Part shown: piece after piece, positions 47,386-58,936 of the stretch | Numbering within the stretch: position 1 is the stretch's first letter | How the letters are laid out: each line of letters begins with the position of its first letter | DNA from: Crocodylus rhombifer | Taxonomy: Eukaryota > Chordata > Crocodylia > Crocodylidae | Reading direction: 5' to 3' | Assembly: GCA_038503035.1 (NCBI GenBank) | Contig: JAVSML010024588.1 | Location: 62,001-126,000 of the forward strand | DNA: 64,000 bases | The notes under the pieces: generated by a model | Seen by the model: the letters and a program-made list of their open reading frames with translations, nothing else | Database searches by the model: none | What the model was told of the DNA's origin: nothing | Program-made: the position numbers and the translations under genes

Positions 47386-49627
47386 CAAACTGAGGGAGTG
47401 CTGACAATATTTAGTGGTAGTGTTTTCAGGATCGAGCTGAGAGTTAGAAGCATCTGATGTTCTTAACCTGCTGCATCAGAAGAGAAACTGTGTTGTAATA
47501 TATTTTTACCCTCAGTTTTAATATTTGTATGTTTATTCATTTCCTTATACTTAACAAAAAAAAAAAGATAGAGACATGCTGCCAATATACTCTCTCTCAC
47601 TCTCAATAACAGTGTGCATGTTTTGTGGACAGGAGGAAAAAAACCCTGGAGGATGTTTTCACACCCTAACGCATAATTTTTGAAATCAGACATAATAAAG
47701 GAGGCTTCACCACCAAGTGAAGGCACATATTGAGCAGATCTCTTCGAAAATATTTGGACCATGTTCCAGAAAATTGAACTGAGTAAATTGATAGTTATAG
47801 CTCAAAGCTGAACTTTGTAGTGTTTCAGGTGGGGTTGGAATAAGACAGACATAGGGTGAATTCTTTGTTTTATTGAAGCTAATTTCAAAACTCTCACTAA
47901 CTTCAGTGGAGCCAGGATTTTATCCCTGGTAGAGAAGTCCAGAAGCATTTTCTCCTGGGAAATTATTTTGCTAACTTGCACTGTTAGATACAATCTGGTA
48001 CATTCCACAGAAAAAATATTTCCTTTCAGGACTATTTTTATGATTCAGTAGAGGAATTCATTTCTGACAGGGATGATTTAACAATATCAAACACAGAGAC
48101 ATACCATTGTGCTGTGCCAAGAATTTATTTCAAACCTCTATTCTTTCTGCTAAATTATAATAATGATCTCTTGAGGGGCCACACAGGAGCACATCAGATG
48201 TGCTATCACCTGTAGACTTATAGGAATGGTTCACGTTTCATCATCCCCGTCAAAGCCTGGGAGGCACAAGGCCTGTGGTGTGCAGGCAGAGCACTGCTAT
48301 TTCATCAGTGCAGCTGACCAGCTCTTCCAGTTGATATCAAAGAACAGATATCATCTCTAAGACTTGGTTCTGATTTGCACTACTAGTCTCATCCAATCCT
48401 TTGAGTCAGGTGAGCATGCAGTAATAATAAGTAGGACCCATAGCAATATAGTTTCTGGCTATGTACAAGATTTATCAAATCAGTAACCCTAGAACAACAA
48501 AATCCTTCCTATAGAAGGTTGAGCTTGAAGAGGAAAACTATTGAGATTCTCATCCTCTTTGTCAAAGAAATGCAAATTAAAAATAGTAAATGATTTTAAA
48601 CCCTGATTCAAAGTTTATTCAAAGCAGTGAAAAGACCCCATTAGCTTTAACGGTCATTGGATCACAGCCTTAGAGAATAAAATAAAGTGGTGATGTTTCA
48701 TAAAGAAAATGAGACCTTGCAGATTTTAAAAGGCCTTTGCAAACAAAGAGAAAACTGAACCAATTATTAAATGATAAAACAATGATGGAAGTTAACTAGG
48801 TGAAACAAAGGAACTATTAAAAGTGGCAACAGAGCAGGCAGCCTTTTAACTTTTCAGCTCATAAACAACAATCAGGATGAGTGATAGCAGAATGCACATC
48901 CCTCAGGCTTAGATTTTTCACATCAGATCACTCAGGCTGTCTAGAATTTCTGTCAAGATTTATACACAAATAACATCCCTTCTGATTTATTAAGTAAAAT
49001 AAAATTCTCAGACCCTGTAACTAAAAGAAAATACTGGAGGAATTAGAAGACGTGCTTTGTTATATATGGTCACTTCCAAAGAATTAAAAAACTATAAACA
49101 TAATTAATTACTCCATTGAAAAACTATAAAAATACCAGGTCCACCTGGATAATTACTTAACATATTTAGAACAAACAGAACTTGCAACGCTGATATTCAA
49201 AGCAGTGTGATGCCAGAAAAATTAGCAAATGGCAATTATATCAGTAGTATCTAAGGAAGGGGAAAACTTGGTGCATTGAATTTTGTACAAATCCATTTCT
49301 CTAAACAGACTATCAACACGACTCCTTCAATGTATATCTACACCAGCCTGATATATTTATATTCAACTTTAAACACAAAGATGAGACTTTCAGAAAACTG
49401 AAATGATTGAAATAGACAGATAGTAATTAAGTGAAATTAATGGAAAGTATTACTTTAATTCCTTTCTGAAAAAAAAGTGTCTAAGGTGCTACCCTGCCCT
49501 ACCTTCTGTCAGATGTCACTAAAGGATACAGACCTGAGCTAACTGTCACAGAGCTAGAGATAAGTTAATTATATGCTTATAATTTTCTCCCGCTGCAATA
49601 AGATTTTAGATTTCTATCAAAAACAAA
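47386..49627. other. AT-rich DNA, no feature
   Basis: A more balanced patch at 48175-48320 shows no motif. Otherwise AT-rich with nothing to call. Confidence 0.45.
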
Positions 49628-50091
49628 GGCAGCATCCACGTGAGCATGGACATTTGTTCCCCTGGGGACAAAAAGCAGTGGCACACCTTGTGCTGCTGCT
49701 ACCTGTCTCCAGGAAATGCTGGTGCCACATGAGCTTTGGCATGTGGCAGGTTACCCCAAGTGGGGTAGAGGAGGTTGAGGGCAGCAACTGTGGGACCTCG
49801 GGGGCCTTGGGAAGCTGCAGCTGCGGTGCTCCTGCAGCTGGGAGCCTAGCCAGCAGCGGAAGCATAGCTTTGACAGGCTGGGCTCTGGTTTTGGGTGGCA
49901 TGCACTGCCACCATATATGCCACCCTGCCTCTTTTTTTAAGGCACAGGGTTTTTTGACCCTGGGATCTCCTGTGGTAAAAAAAAGAAACCTGCACTGTAA
50001 GGTAGCAGCATGGAGAATGCCTGCATGTGCAGTGCTGCAGACAGGTTTGCAATGCTACATACTGCACATCCACGCTCATCTGGACACAGGC
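49628..50091 (+). mobile_element. Non-autonomous inverted-repeat element, 464 bp
   Basis: The left end GGCAGCATCCACGTGAGCATGGA and right end CCACGCTCATCTGGACACAGGC are inverted relatives, and both resemble the termini of the 2.9-kb element at 56201. The core is GC-rich (49740-49860) and carries long frames on both strands that look composition-driven. No target duplication was found. Confidence 0.6.
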
Positions 50092-50115
50092 ACAAAGCGT
50101 CCCCGTGTTCTATAG

Positions 50116-50276
50116 CAGGGGTAAACAATGTTTTTGGCTGAAGCTCCAAACACATCCCAGTCTCGACCCACACCCTGACTTGGTGTGCCAGAGGCAGAGG
50201 TCAAGGGAGTTGCAAGGGGCCCAATCCTTGTTTCATGCCGTGCTCTGATACACGTGCCTGGTGTTGCTGACCCCTG
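50116..50276 (+). mobile_element. hAT-type non-autonomous element, 161 bp
   Basis: It starts CAGGGGTAAACAATGTTTTT and ends GTGTTGCTGACCCCTG. The flanking 8-mers TTCTATAG (50108-50115) and CTCTATAG (50277-50284) agree at seven of eight positions, the hAT signature. Related to 35951-36163. Confidence 0.82.
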
Positions 50277-50284
50277 CTCTATAG

Positions 50285-51179
50285 AATCAGTTAAGTTTTA
50301 TGGTTCTTAATAATGTGCTATATTAGAACTTCCACATAAACAAAAGAAATCTTGAAATCCTAAACTTCATGGCAAAGGCTACTGCCTAGATTCATCGATC
50401 TGCTCTTATTTTGATTTTTATATATGCTTAAATATATCTATTTTCAGCATACATTTAGCTTCAAGCAAGGGTAACCCATCTGCTGGGCACTGGTCAGCAG
50501 CACAAGGGCTAGTTCACATTTTGGGGTACCTCATACATTTATAAACATGGCTTGAGCCCCCACCCAGAAATCTGGGAACACTAAATTAATTACCTGGTGT
50601 CCCACATAAACAAAAAAACCCAAATCTTCCTCACAAGCAACGTAACCAAAAAAAGGCTGATTTCATACAGAAAACAGGGAAAAACACCAAATGCAATGTG
50701 GAGCACTGCTAACTACACAACATAGTCTATAGGATGTGCTGCACCAGGAATAAGCTGCTTGATAGTGTGATGGTGCAAGGGGCCCTTCGGTGCTCATAGA
50801 GAGATAGTGGTGTGGCAATCTTTGCTACCACAGAGAGGCTGAATATGCGTGTGGGAAGTGACTGTGGCTCCAGACAACATGCACTCACACCCCACTTCTG
50901 GGCTGGATTATATGGCCTTCAGAAATGAAAACTGCAGGAAAACTCCAAAGGAACCAGATTGATTAATGGTTACAGCTGGCCCAAAACTGGCAGGATTAGA
51001 AACACCCAGTTTCCAACCCTGTTTAAGCTGCCAGGCCTAAATCCTACCCAGGAAGCCCAACAAACCAACACTGTTTCCCAAAGTATTAATCCCTTAAAAC
51101 CTCAAAAAAGGGAAATAAAAGGAGGAGAGAGGCATTCCCAGACATTGGGACAATACTCCTTCTCACTTAGAGAAGACTT
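50285..51179. other. Intergenic sequence, partly the downstream side of an antisense LTR-like region
   Basis: No bounded feature is supported. From about 50700 composition is more balanced. It may be the U5/leader side of the antisense promoter-like region at 51180-51500, but no LTR end was located. Confidence 0.3.
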
Positions 51180-51500
51180 CACTCTTCAGCAGTCCCTAAC
51201 AGCTTCTTCTCCTCCAAACTAGTCTAGCTCCCCTTATACTGCTTTGCTTGACATCACCCTGGCCTTCTCCAAGCAGAAAGCACCACACACCAGTTCCTCT
51301 CCCAACCAATCACTCAGAGAAATCCTTTGCTCCGCTGGCCAATGAGGCCAGAGGGTTTACATATTTTCCCCAGATATAGGCTGCAGCTTGCCATGTTCTG
51401 AGCACATGGCCAGAACACAGAGGCCGTCTTGCCCACAGCCCCCGCCATGCACACACACTGGATGTATACTGTGGTTTATGTGGGGGGGGGGTGTTACCCA
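51180..51500 (-). mobile_element. LTR-like promoter region, antisense (candidate)
   Basis: Read on the minus strand from 51500: a C-run start TGGGTAACACCCCCCC, then two CCAAT-type boxes (plus-strand CCAAT at 51339-51343 and 51306-51310), then AGTATAAGGGG (reverse of 51230-51241). That order and spacing are those of an LTR U3. There is no matching right end, AATAAA or duplication, so it could be a truncated LTR or a fortuitous promoter-like sequence. Confidence 0.35.
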
Positions 51501-51510
51501 AGTATTTAAT

Positions 51511-51848
51511 TAGGGTGAAGTTATACATTATACTTAGATTGTACTACAATAAGGCTCCTTAAAACATAAGTATCCACACATTAAAGCACATTAGTGTGTG
51601 CTAAGTACCCTCTGAGCATCTCAAAGTGACTCCATTCAGATGAGGATTAACTCTGAGTCATGCTACCTAACTCATGTTAGGGTAACTTCAGTTTGTTCCA
51701 TGAAGATAAAATGAGCAATTTGCAGTCCTAAAGCATACCATGATGAACCAATCTCATCCCTCTCCCCCTCCACCCAATAGAGAGAGGGATAGAGCCCAAT
51801 TGCCCTAGTTTCTAGCCATGCCTCTTCTCTCCAGCCCTCTAGACCAAG
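51511..51848. other. Intergenic sequence, no feature
   Basis: Nothing recognised. Confidence 0.4.
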
Positions 51849-52613
51849 TACAGTCAGTCAAAAAGCCCAAGGCTGAATGAATTCAGTCTTTGCAGGTTAG
51901 TCCGAAATGCAGAGATTGAAATGAAGAACAAGTGGAAAGACATTAAATTGTGATTCAGGCAATGCAGCCACATACCTGCAGTAACTCAGGCCAAACGCTG
52001 GGGAGGGGGGTGCTACAACATGGCTTTCTGGTATGTAACCAGCATGAGGTGTGCATTTGCTCCCTCTTCCTGCCACCCCTGAGGTCTCTGGGATTTGTAG
52101 TCCACAATCATAGCAGCAGGATTCTGCAGGACTCTGCAGGGTTGCTTATCACTTCCTCTTCCTGCTTCCAGGTGCCTCTGGGATTTGTAGTCCATAGTCA
52201 CAGCCAGAGCCAAGTTTTTATCAGGGCAGAGTGGGGCAGCTCTGTACTTGGGGAAGGGAAGTTTAATTTTGCTCCCTAGTCCTAGACTCCAGCCAGGGTT
52301 TGCCAGGGGGGAGTCCCCTTTCTCCCTCTCTTATCTGCTGGAGCAGATAAAACAGCTCAGACCAGGGTTGGAAAGCATGCTGGGATGCTGGGGGACTGTG
52401 ATTTAACCTCAGCCAGGAAGGGATCTGGCCAGAAATTTCATAAATTTGTGTGACCCAAATCAGTTAAGTCTGATACTACATTCAAGCAGGTTTCTCTTAA
52501 ACCAATTTTAGGCATTTTGAAACTGGTTTGTATGCACTGAACTTATGTTCTGTTACAGGTTTAAACCAGTTTCTGATACTTAAATCAGTTTATGTATAAC
52601 TTCTGTCCCTAGC
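51849..52613 (+). mobile_element. M1-family inverted-repeat element, copy 4
   Basis: It shares its left interior (TCAAAAAGCCCAAGGCTGAAT), the middle GGCAATGCAGCCACATACCTGC word and the right end (TATAACTTCTGTCCCTAGC) with copy 1 at 3640. The left tip is GTACAGTCAGTC, like copy 2, rather than GGGACAGACATT. The GC-rich core 52000-52330 has no transposase. Confidence 0.7.
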
Positions 52614-53280
52614 TCTAGTGGCAAGTCAGAGCTGTGCAGACAAGAAACAGTATTAACCCTTAATGTTCTCACTGCATGTTTTAACTTTAACACTACTTAA
52701 CAGTCCAGAGATTTAGTATGGTCAAAATCTAGCATGTCACTTCATCCCAAGTGTTGGTATAATAAATAGGAGTTAAGAGTCACAGCCTGGCATGCAAATG
52801 GCTGGTGGCAGGAGGAGGTGAGGGCAGCATTCCCCGATTACTCTTCGTGCCGCTGGTGGAGTAGCTGGTACAGGAGTCCCATGGGCAGCAGCGGCAGCAA
52901 CAAGTTTCACCACCACACTCTGTCCTCCCATGCTGGGTTTGACCAGGGTGACTCCTGCCTGTTCCAGTGTGGCCAGGTTGCAGTCCCGTGCCTGCTGTGT
53001 GCACACAAATCTGAGGGGGTATGTGTCCCCCATACCCCACACACCCACCCCCTGCCCCACATACTGGGAGGATGGGGCTTAGGGGTGGGGGGAAGTGGGT
53101 CAGGAGAGAAGGGCACCATCAGGACTGGAGGGAGTAGGGGCCTGTGGGTTGAGAGTGATGGGCAACAGCAGGGCCAGGGGACTGTTTTTATTTAAGCTAT
53201 TTACTGGATTGGGGCTGGCCATCAATGTTTACAAATGGGTCTGGGAACCATTGAGAACCAATAATATACAGATTACTACT
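52614..53280. other. Intergenic; G-rich block 52790-53200 of unknown origin
   Basis: A GC-rich, low-complexity block with GGGGG runs between two elements. Overlapping frames on both strands (up to 125 codons) have no motif and reflect composition. Confidence 0.35.
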
Positions 53281-53288
53281 ATATAAGC

Positions 53289-53813
53289 CAGGGGTGTCAA
53301 ACATATGGCCTGTGGGCTGGAGCCAGCCTGGGGCACCATTCGATCTGGCCTGCCAATAGTTCAGTGGGCTACTGGAAGTTGGGGGCCTGCCACAGAATTT
53401 GGAACCTGACAGATATGGCCATTTCTGGGCAGGGTGATAAGCATGTGTTATGCAGATATAGCCCTTGCTTGCCCTACTTGAGAGAGTCCTGTGCCATTGC
53501 CCAAACACTCACCTGTGCTTCCATTTGTCTCTCTATCTGCACTGCTGCCCAAGCCCCCAACCAGACCCGACTCAGTGCTGCTGCTCAATCTCCCACTTGT
53601 GTTGCTGCTCAATGCCTGAACCATGTTGCCATCTGTTCTCCCTCTCCTGCTGTCGCTCAGTGCCCAACCTATGCTCCTGCTCATCCTTGCAACTGCATCA
53701 CTGAATCCATACCTGGATCTACTGTAGCTGCTGCTGGCTTCACAGATCTGGCCTTGGAGGAGCCCCCAGGTTCCTGATCTGGCTTGGGGTCCAAGGTGAT
53801 TTGGACATCCCTG
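53289..53813 (+). mobile_element. hAT-type non-autonomous element, 525 bp, perfect TSD
   Basis: It starts CAGGGGTGTCAAACATATGG and ends TTTGGACATCCCTG (TIR-like CAGGGxTGTC). Both flanks carry ATATAAGC (53281-53288 and 53814-53821), a perfect 8-bp target duplication. The CT-rich centre gives false frames of 79-137 codons with Cys/Ser/Pro-rich repeats. No transposase, so movement in trans is inferred. Confidence 0.9.
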
Positions 53814-53821
53814 ATATAAGC

Positions 53822-54655
53822 CATGTATCAAGGTGATGCAATTTGAAATGGTTAAATGTTATTATGTAAAAAAAATACAATATCTAAAAAAATACTGCCT
53901 AACTAATAAAGACAGATTCACTATGAGAGTAATGAACATATTAATTCTGATAGCCAGAAGTATCTAAGTAAAGATGGAAATGGTTAAAAATAAAGGTGGT
54001 GAAGAATAGAGTAAAAGGTAGAATAGTTGATCTGAACACTAATACTATAGTTTATGGTATACTATATCTACTGTGCGTGAGGCATGAAAAGCCATGTGTG
54101 AGAACTGATTATACACAATATGATTAATCAACATGTAGCAAGGAAAACATCTGCTAGGACCATGCTGTATAATCTGTAGTACAATGTTAAATACAAGAAG
54201 AAATAAAATAAAAAACAAACAAACAAACATATATCAGGGTCAAATTAAAACTGTCAGAGCTTACAGAGACAAATAAAAGACATACCAAAGAGGAGGTTAC
54301 TGAATGAAGATCAAGGGAAGATTATTGATTTATTGATGAAAATTATTCTGCTAGAAAAGCTGAACCAATTATGCTAAGACTAAAATACATTTAACATAAT
54401 TGATGGTTTAATACAGCTTTTGAATGCTACAATCAAAGTCTAATACCCTATCCAAGAAAAGTAGTTATGTCAAACACTTGAATTTATGACTCATAAAAAA
54501 ATGTGCTTGATCAAATGAGACTGGGTATCTGAATGTATTTTACTTTAATGACTATATTCCTCAGTTCAACAAAACTTAAGAACATATACAAGAATGCACA
54601 TAGTTCTATATTATTCAATAAACCTGAAAGCTTAAAGTTATCTGTGGTTTAAATA
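53822..54655. other. AT-rich DNA, no feature
   Basis: Nothing recognised. Confidence 0.45.
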
Positions 54656-54663
54656 CATTACTG

Positions 54664-55127
54664 CAGCAGTGTCAAATATGGTGTGTGAGCTAGATCCAGT
54701 ATGTAGAACCATACCATCCAGCTCACTGGTAGTCTGGCAGGCTACAGAAAATTGCGGGGCCATGGCCTGTTGCAGAATTTGGGTTCCCTGGGCTCCAATG
54801 GACATGGCCATCAGCAATAATGTCCTAGACCCATCCTGCCACCTAAACACTATTCTATTCTGTTGCCTATCCCTGCCCCCCTGTAGCCACCTAAATGCAG
54901 TACTTGCACTGCTGCCCCTCCCTGGTCCCATGCTACCAGCTAAACACAGATACACACTGCCCAAACATGACTGCACACTGTTGTCTGGAAGTTTCACACT
55001 GCCAACTGAATGCAGCTCTGTTCCTAATGTGGCCTCACTGCAGTTGCTGCTAGCTCTGCAGATATATCTTGGGAGAGTCACTGTGGTCCAGATCCAACTT
55101 GGGACTTGTGTTGAATTGACACACTGG
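54664..55127 (+). mobile_element. hAT-type non-autonomous element, older sister of 53289-53813
   Basis: The left end CAGCAGTGTCAAATATGG and right end GAATTGACACACTGG are diverged versions of the termini at 53289-53813, and the GCAGAATTTGG...GACATGGCCAT interior words are shared. The flanking 8-mers CATTACTG (54656-54663) and TGTTACTG (55128-55135) agree at six of eight, the two differences being transitions. Confidence 0.75.
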
Positions 55128-55442
55128 TGTTACTGAATTGCGGTCTTTGGAAAGCTCAGCAAATTACAAAAATGTTCAGAATACAACATTGCAGTCATGT
55201 TTAGTACTACCTCTAGTTTCAAATAGGGTAGATATTTAACTAGTTTGAGTAAATAGGTCATTGTTCAGCAAGCACATATACCCACATACTTAACTTTTAT
55301 CCTATCTATAGTCATATTGATTCTAGAGCAATTATCTGCATGCTTACAGTTAAATACATATACTCAACTTTGAAGAGTTAAGACATATATGAATGAAAAA
55401 CACAATTATATTAGGCTCATGACCACTGGCAACTACAGCATT

Positions 55443-55600
55443 GTACAATGGGTAGGACTTTGAATCGGGTTCAATAGATCTGTGTTGTGCCACTGACCTG
55501 TCAGTTGAGCTCCATGCATTTCATTTTCCCCATCTTTAAAATAGAAATTGTGATGTTTTACACAATTTTTGGTATTGTTATGAAATTGTTGCAGTATCAT
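55443..55600 (+). repeat. MIR-like (CORE-SINE) fragment
   Basis: The words GGTTCAATAGATCTGTGTTGTGCCACTGACCTGTC and CATTTTCCCCATCTTTAAAATAGAAATTGTGATG follow the order of MIR from the B-box region to the tail. Strongly diverged. Confidence 0.6.
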
Positions 55601-56200
55601 CACAAGTATAGTGAGTCAGCCATGAATTGAGAGGAGCAGCATCATATATCCATTAGACTAAGAAAAATGGACAGCTGTTAAACTCAATGATTGATTATTC
55701 AGAAAGAAGCACCAAAAGATAGTCTGGTGGCTGAGGCAATAGGAAACTGGTTTGACTTTGTGTGTCTGCAGGGAAGGGGCTTGGACCGTGGAAACTTCCC
55801 AAATGCAAAATATAGAAATGAAAGTAGTCATGTTACCTTTTAATAAACTACAAAGAATAAGTGAGTTAACAAAGAGGCTTTGGGCAATAAAGAGAATCAG
55901 ACAGCCTTGTTTCTCCGTTTGGAGTAGAGCAGTGGTCTTGTTCACTTAGAGCAGAAGCTAAAGGAAGTTCACTTGGAACAAAAAAAGAGAATCCTTCCAT
56001 TATTCAGAGGATAATCAACATGAAGGAAAGGGGAAAGCTGGAGTCCTCAAACAATCCTGCTCTATGCCCAAAGAACATTTCAGTGGAGAAGGAATTGAAG
56101 TAGGGAAGTTTTCAGAGGTGAACTTATTATTGTTTCCTGACTTAGGCATTTCTTGTGCTCTATAATTGAAGATTAATTTGTCTTATCCAAAGCCTCTATA
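55601..56200. other. Intergenic sequence, no feature
   Basis: AT-rich sequence without recognisable elements. Confidence 0.4.
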
Positions 56201-56355
56201 GGTGCATCCAGATGAGCATGCACGTGCCTGTTGCCCTGCCTCAAACCCCTTTGAGGCGGAGCAACAGACATGTTCAGGAATGAAAATATGTTCCCTCCAC
56301 TGCAAGTTTGCAGCGCAGGGAGAATATTAGACCTCTGGATATCTAAGGGTTTAAA
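56201..56355 (+). repeat. Left terminal inverted repeat of the 2.9-kb element
   Basis: Shares about 155 bp with the reverse complement of 58937-59093. Key shared words include CAAACCCCTTTGAGGC, GAATGAAAA and TTAGACC(T/C)CTGGATATC. Small differences indicate age, not recent mobility. Confidence 0.85.
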
Positions 56356-57309
56356 AAAAACAAAATATAAAAAAGCAGGGCAAAGTATAGAAAACCAGAG
56401 GTTGGGTCCTCCAAAGAGACACTCTGGCTACCAGAGCATCTCTATGCTTGTCCCTCACCCTGGCCGGCTAGGCCACGTGTTTCAGCACCGTGGCTCCAGT
56501 GCCGGTGAGTAAGGAGTTGAGGGGGCTGGAGGAGGGGGGAAGGGACTGTGGGGGGGACCCCTGACAGCCCTGCCCACTTGCACAGCCCCTCTGACCCCCA
56601 ACAGCCCCCACAAGCTCTGCCTGGGCTGGCCTCTCCCCTTGGCAGCCCCCCTGAGGCCCCTGAGCCCTGCCACAGCAGACCCCTCCCCTTGCCAACCCCC
56701 CGAATCCCCTGAGCCCTGCCAGGTATGGCCTCTCCCCCTGCCAGCCCCGTAGAGCCACCCGATCCCTGCCCTGTCTGACCCCATCTCCCTACACCCCCCC
56801 AATCCCTGAACCCCACCCCATATTTGAAAACCAACTCCCCCAGCACTTACCAGCAGTTGAATCTGAAGCTGCCATCTGGCTGCCTCGGGCACCCCATGCA
56901 CAGTGCAGGGAAGGCTGAGAGCCCCAGCAGCCTCAGCCTGAGCCCTCCTGCCCCTGCGCTGTCCTGTGTTGTGCAGGGAGCTCTGCCAGGAGGCCCCAGC
57001 CCCCCCCCCCCCCACTCCTGCTTCTCAGGTAAGCAGAGGCTTTTTTTTTTCATTTTTTTGTTGTTGTTCTTTTCCTGGCTTTTTTTTTTTAAGTGATGGT
57101 GCCTGGGGTTGTGGGGGCAGCCTTCGGGGCCTGGGGGTGCAAGATGGGGTGTGCAGCTGGGTGGGGAAGGCATTGGGGGCTCTGGGGAGTGGGGAGGTGA
57201 AGCTGGTAGAGGCAGCCATTGGGGAGCTTCAGCAGCTGGTGGAGGATGGGGCCAGGTGGGGCAGCAGTCGGGGGATGGGGTGGGGCATTTGTGCCTTGCA
57301 GGGGGGGTG

Positions 57310-57490
57310 GTAGACCCTGCGGGAGCCACTTGGCCCCCATTGGGGGGCTGTACCCCTTGTGAGAGTGCTGAGCCCCCCTACTGGGGGTCTGAACCCTTTG
57401 TGTGGAGGATGAACCCCCTTTTGGGGGGCTTAACCCCATGTTGGGGGGCCGTAGCCCTTGTTTGGGTGACCAACCCCTTGTGTGGGGGCC
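57310..57490 (+). repeat. 20-bp minisatellite, nine diverged units
   Basis: Nine consecutive units, eight of 20 bp and one of 21 bp, with consensus near GAACCCCTTGTTGGGGGGCT. Each unit is C-rich then G-rich, so a unit can fold on itself or form G-rich structures. Units differ from each other at several positions, so the array is old. Confidence 0.85.
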
Positions 57491-58010
57491 ATCGGTCTGT
57501 GGGAGGGCAGCAAAATATGTATTCATGAATTCATGAAACCTGTATTTAGAGTTCACTTTATTATTATGATAAGAGACTTGCTTTAACACTGTAGATATAT
57601 CAGTAAAACATTCCCCAACTGATTGCTGTCTCTGTCTCACTCTCTCTGTCTCTTTATAGTGGTCTTTTGTTTTACTTGTGGAGGAACATGGATTTGGGGG
57701 TATTTTACAGAATGACTTTGGGATAGTTTTTTTATCAGGGGTTTTCTAGTTTTCCAATAGGGAACACTAGAATTCCTGCTAGGGAGGCCAGTGGCAGGAC
57801 CCTGCCTGCTCAGAGCTGGTACCTTGGAGCCAGTTGTCTGTGGCTGACCTCCTGGCCAAATGGGGCCAGGAAGACATGCGTTGACAGGTCAAAGCAGGGC
57901 ACCACACCTGGAACATCTTCAGGGCAATAGCTGCCCAGATGGCCAGGCAGGAGACACAAATGGCAGTAGTGCCGCACAAAGGCCAACCCTGCACCTGCAG
58001 TCCACTGGCA

Positions 58011-58610
58011 GCTGTGACCTACTCCAGTGCAAGGCTGGACTGGTGAGTCACATGGGGCTGGGCCAGGGCCTCACTCCCCCACAGGTACAGGGGGCAGAGG
58101 TGGGAGCCAGCCCTGGGGCCCAGCCCATGCTGACAGGAGCCAGCACAGCATGTGGTCCCAGGGAGCCTCATGCTCACCAGCCCAGCCCAGTTCATGGAGA
58201 CCATGCAGAGCCAAGCCCCAGGCAGTCCTACCAGCCCCAGGCAGTTTTATGTTCCCCGGCCCAGCCCAGTGCGCGGCAACCACATGGACCTGAGCTGGGT
58301 CCTGCCAGCCTTGGGGCCACTCGTGCTGCCCAGCTGCCAGGTGGCATGAGCAGCTCCAGGGCCAGCAGGGCCGGGCTCTACTCTGCACAGTCACCATGCA
58401 CTGGGCCAGGTCCTGCAGCTATAGGTAGGGCCCAGATGTGGCAGGACCTGGTGCAGCCTGCGGGAACTGCATGCCACGCCGGTTCCTGTCAGCATGGGCT
58501 GGGTCCTAGGGCCAGATCCTGCCTCTGCCCCCTGTGCCTGCAGTGGGGGTGAGGACCTGGCCCAGTCCCATGTGACTCGCTAGTCCGGCCTTGCACCAGA
58601 ACTGGTCACA
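58011..58610. repeat. Large imperfect inverted repeat
   Basis: Arms 58011-58138 and 58485-58610 are inverted copies (CAGTGCAAGGCTGGACT...GAGTCACATGG...CAGCCCATGCTGACAGG and reverse), with a spacer of about 350 bp. A third, direct partial copy starts near 58628. Confidence 0.8.
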
Positions 58611-58936
58611 GGGCTCCAGGAGGTGCCGTGCAACCTGCTCCAGTGCAAAGCCAGACTAGTGAGCCTCAGGGATCTGGGCCAGGTCCTCACCCCGCCCCCC
58701 TGCAGCCCCAGAGACATCCCCCCTTGCCAGTCTTCAAACCCCCCTCCACATACCCCTGCTACCCCTTCCCCTCCAACACCCATGAATCCCCTCCCTCCCC
58801 AACTTACCTTGAACAGCACTGGGGCAGCAGAAACACAAAAGAGATGCTCTGGCCAAAACCAGAACGTCTTTTTGAAGGACTGGCTCCCAGCTCAGTGTTG
58901 AACTATGCCTTCCTCCGCTCTACTGTGGAGCGGTAT

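Noticed and set aside
53364..53831. Frames of 127-137 codons rich in Cys, Ala and Ser
   Set aside because: They lie wholly inside a hAT-type element with a perfect target duplication and repeat a CT-rich module.
57310..57490. CRISPR-like array
   Set aside because: Nine contiguous units without unique spacers in animal nuclear DNA; it is a minisatellite.
56442..58819. Many long frames (up to 230 codons) as genes
   Set aside because: GC-rich DNA with few stop codons, overlapping on both strands, no domain, no consistent splice structure; inside a transposable element.
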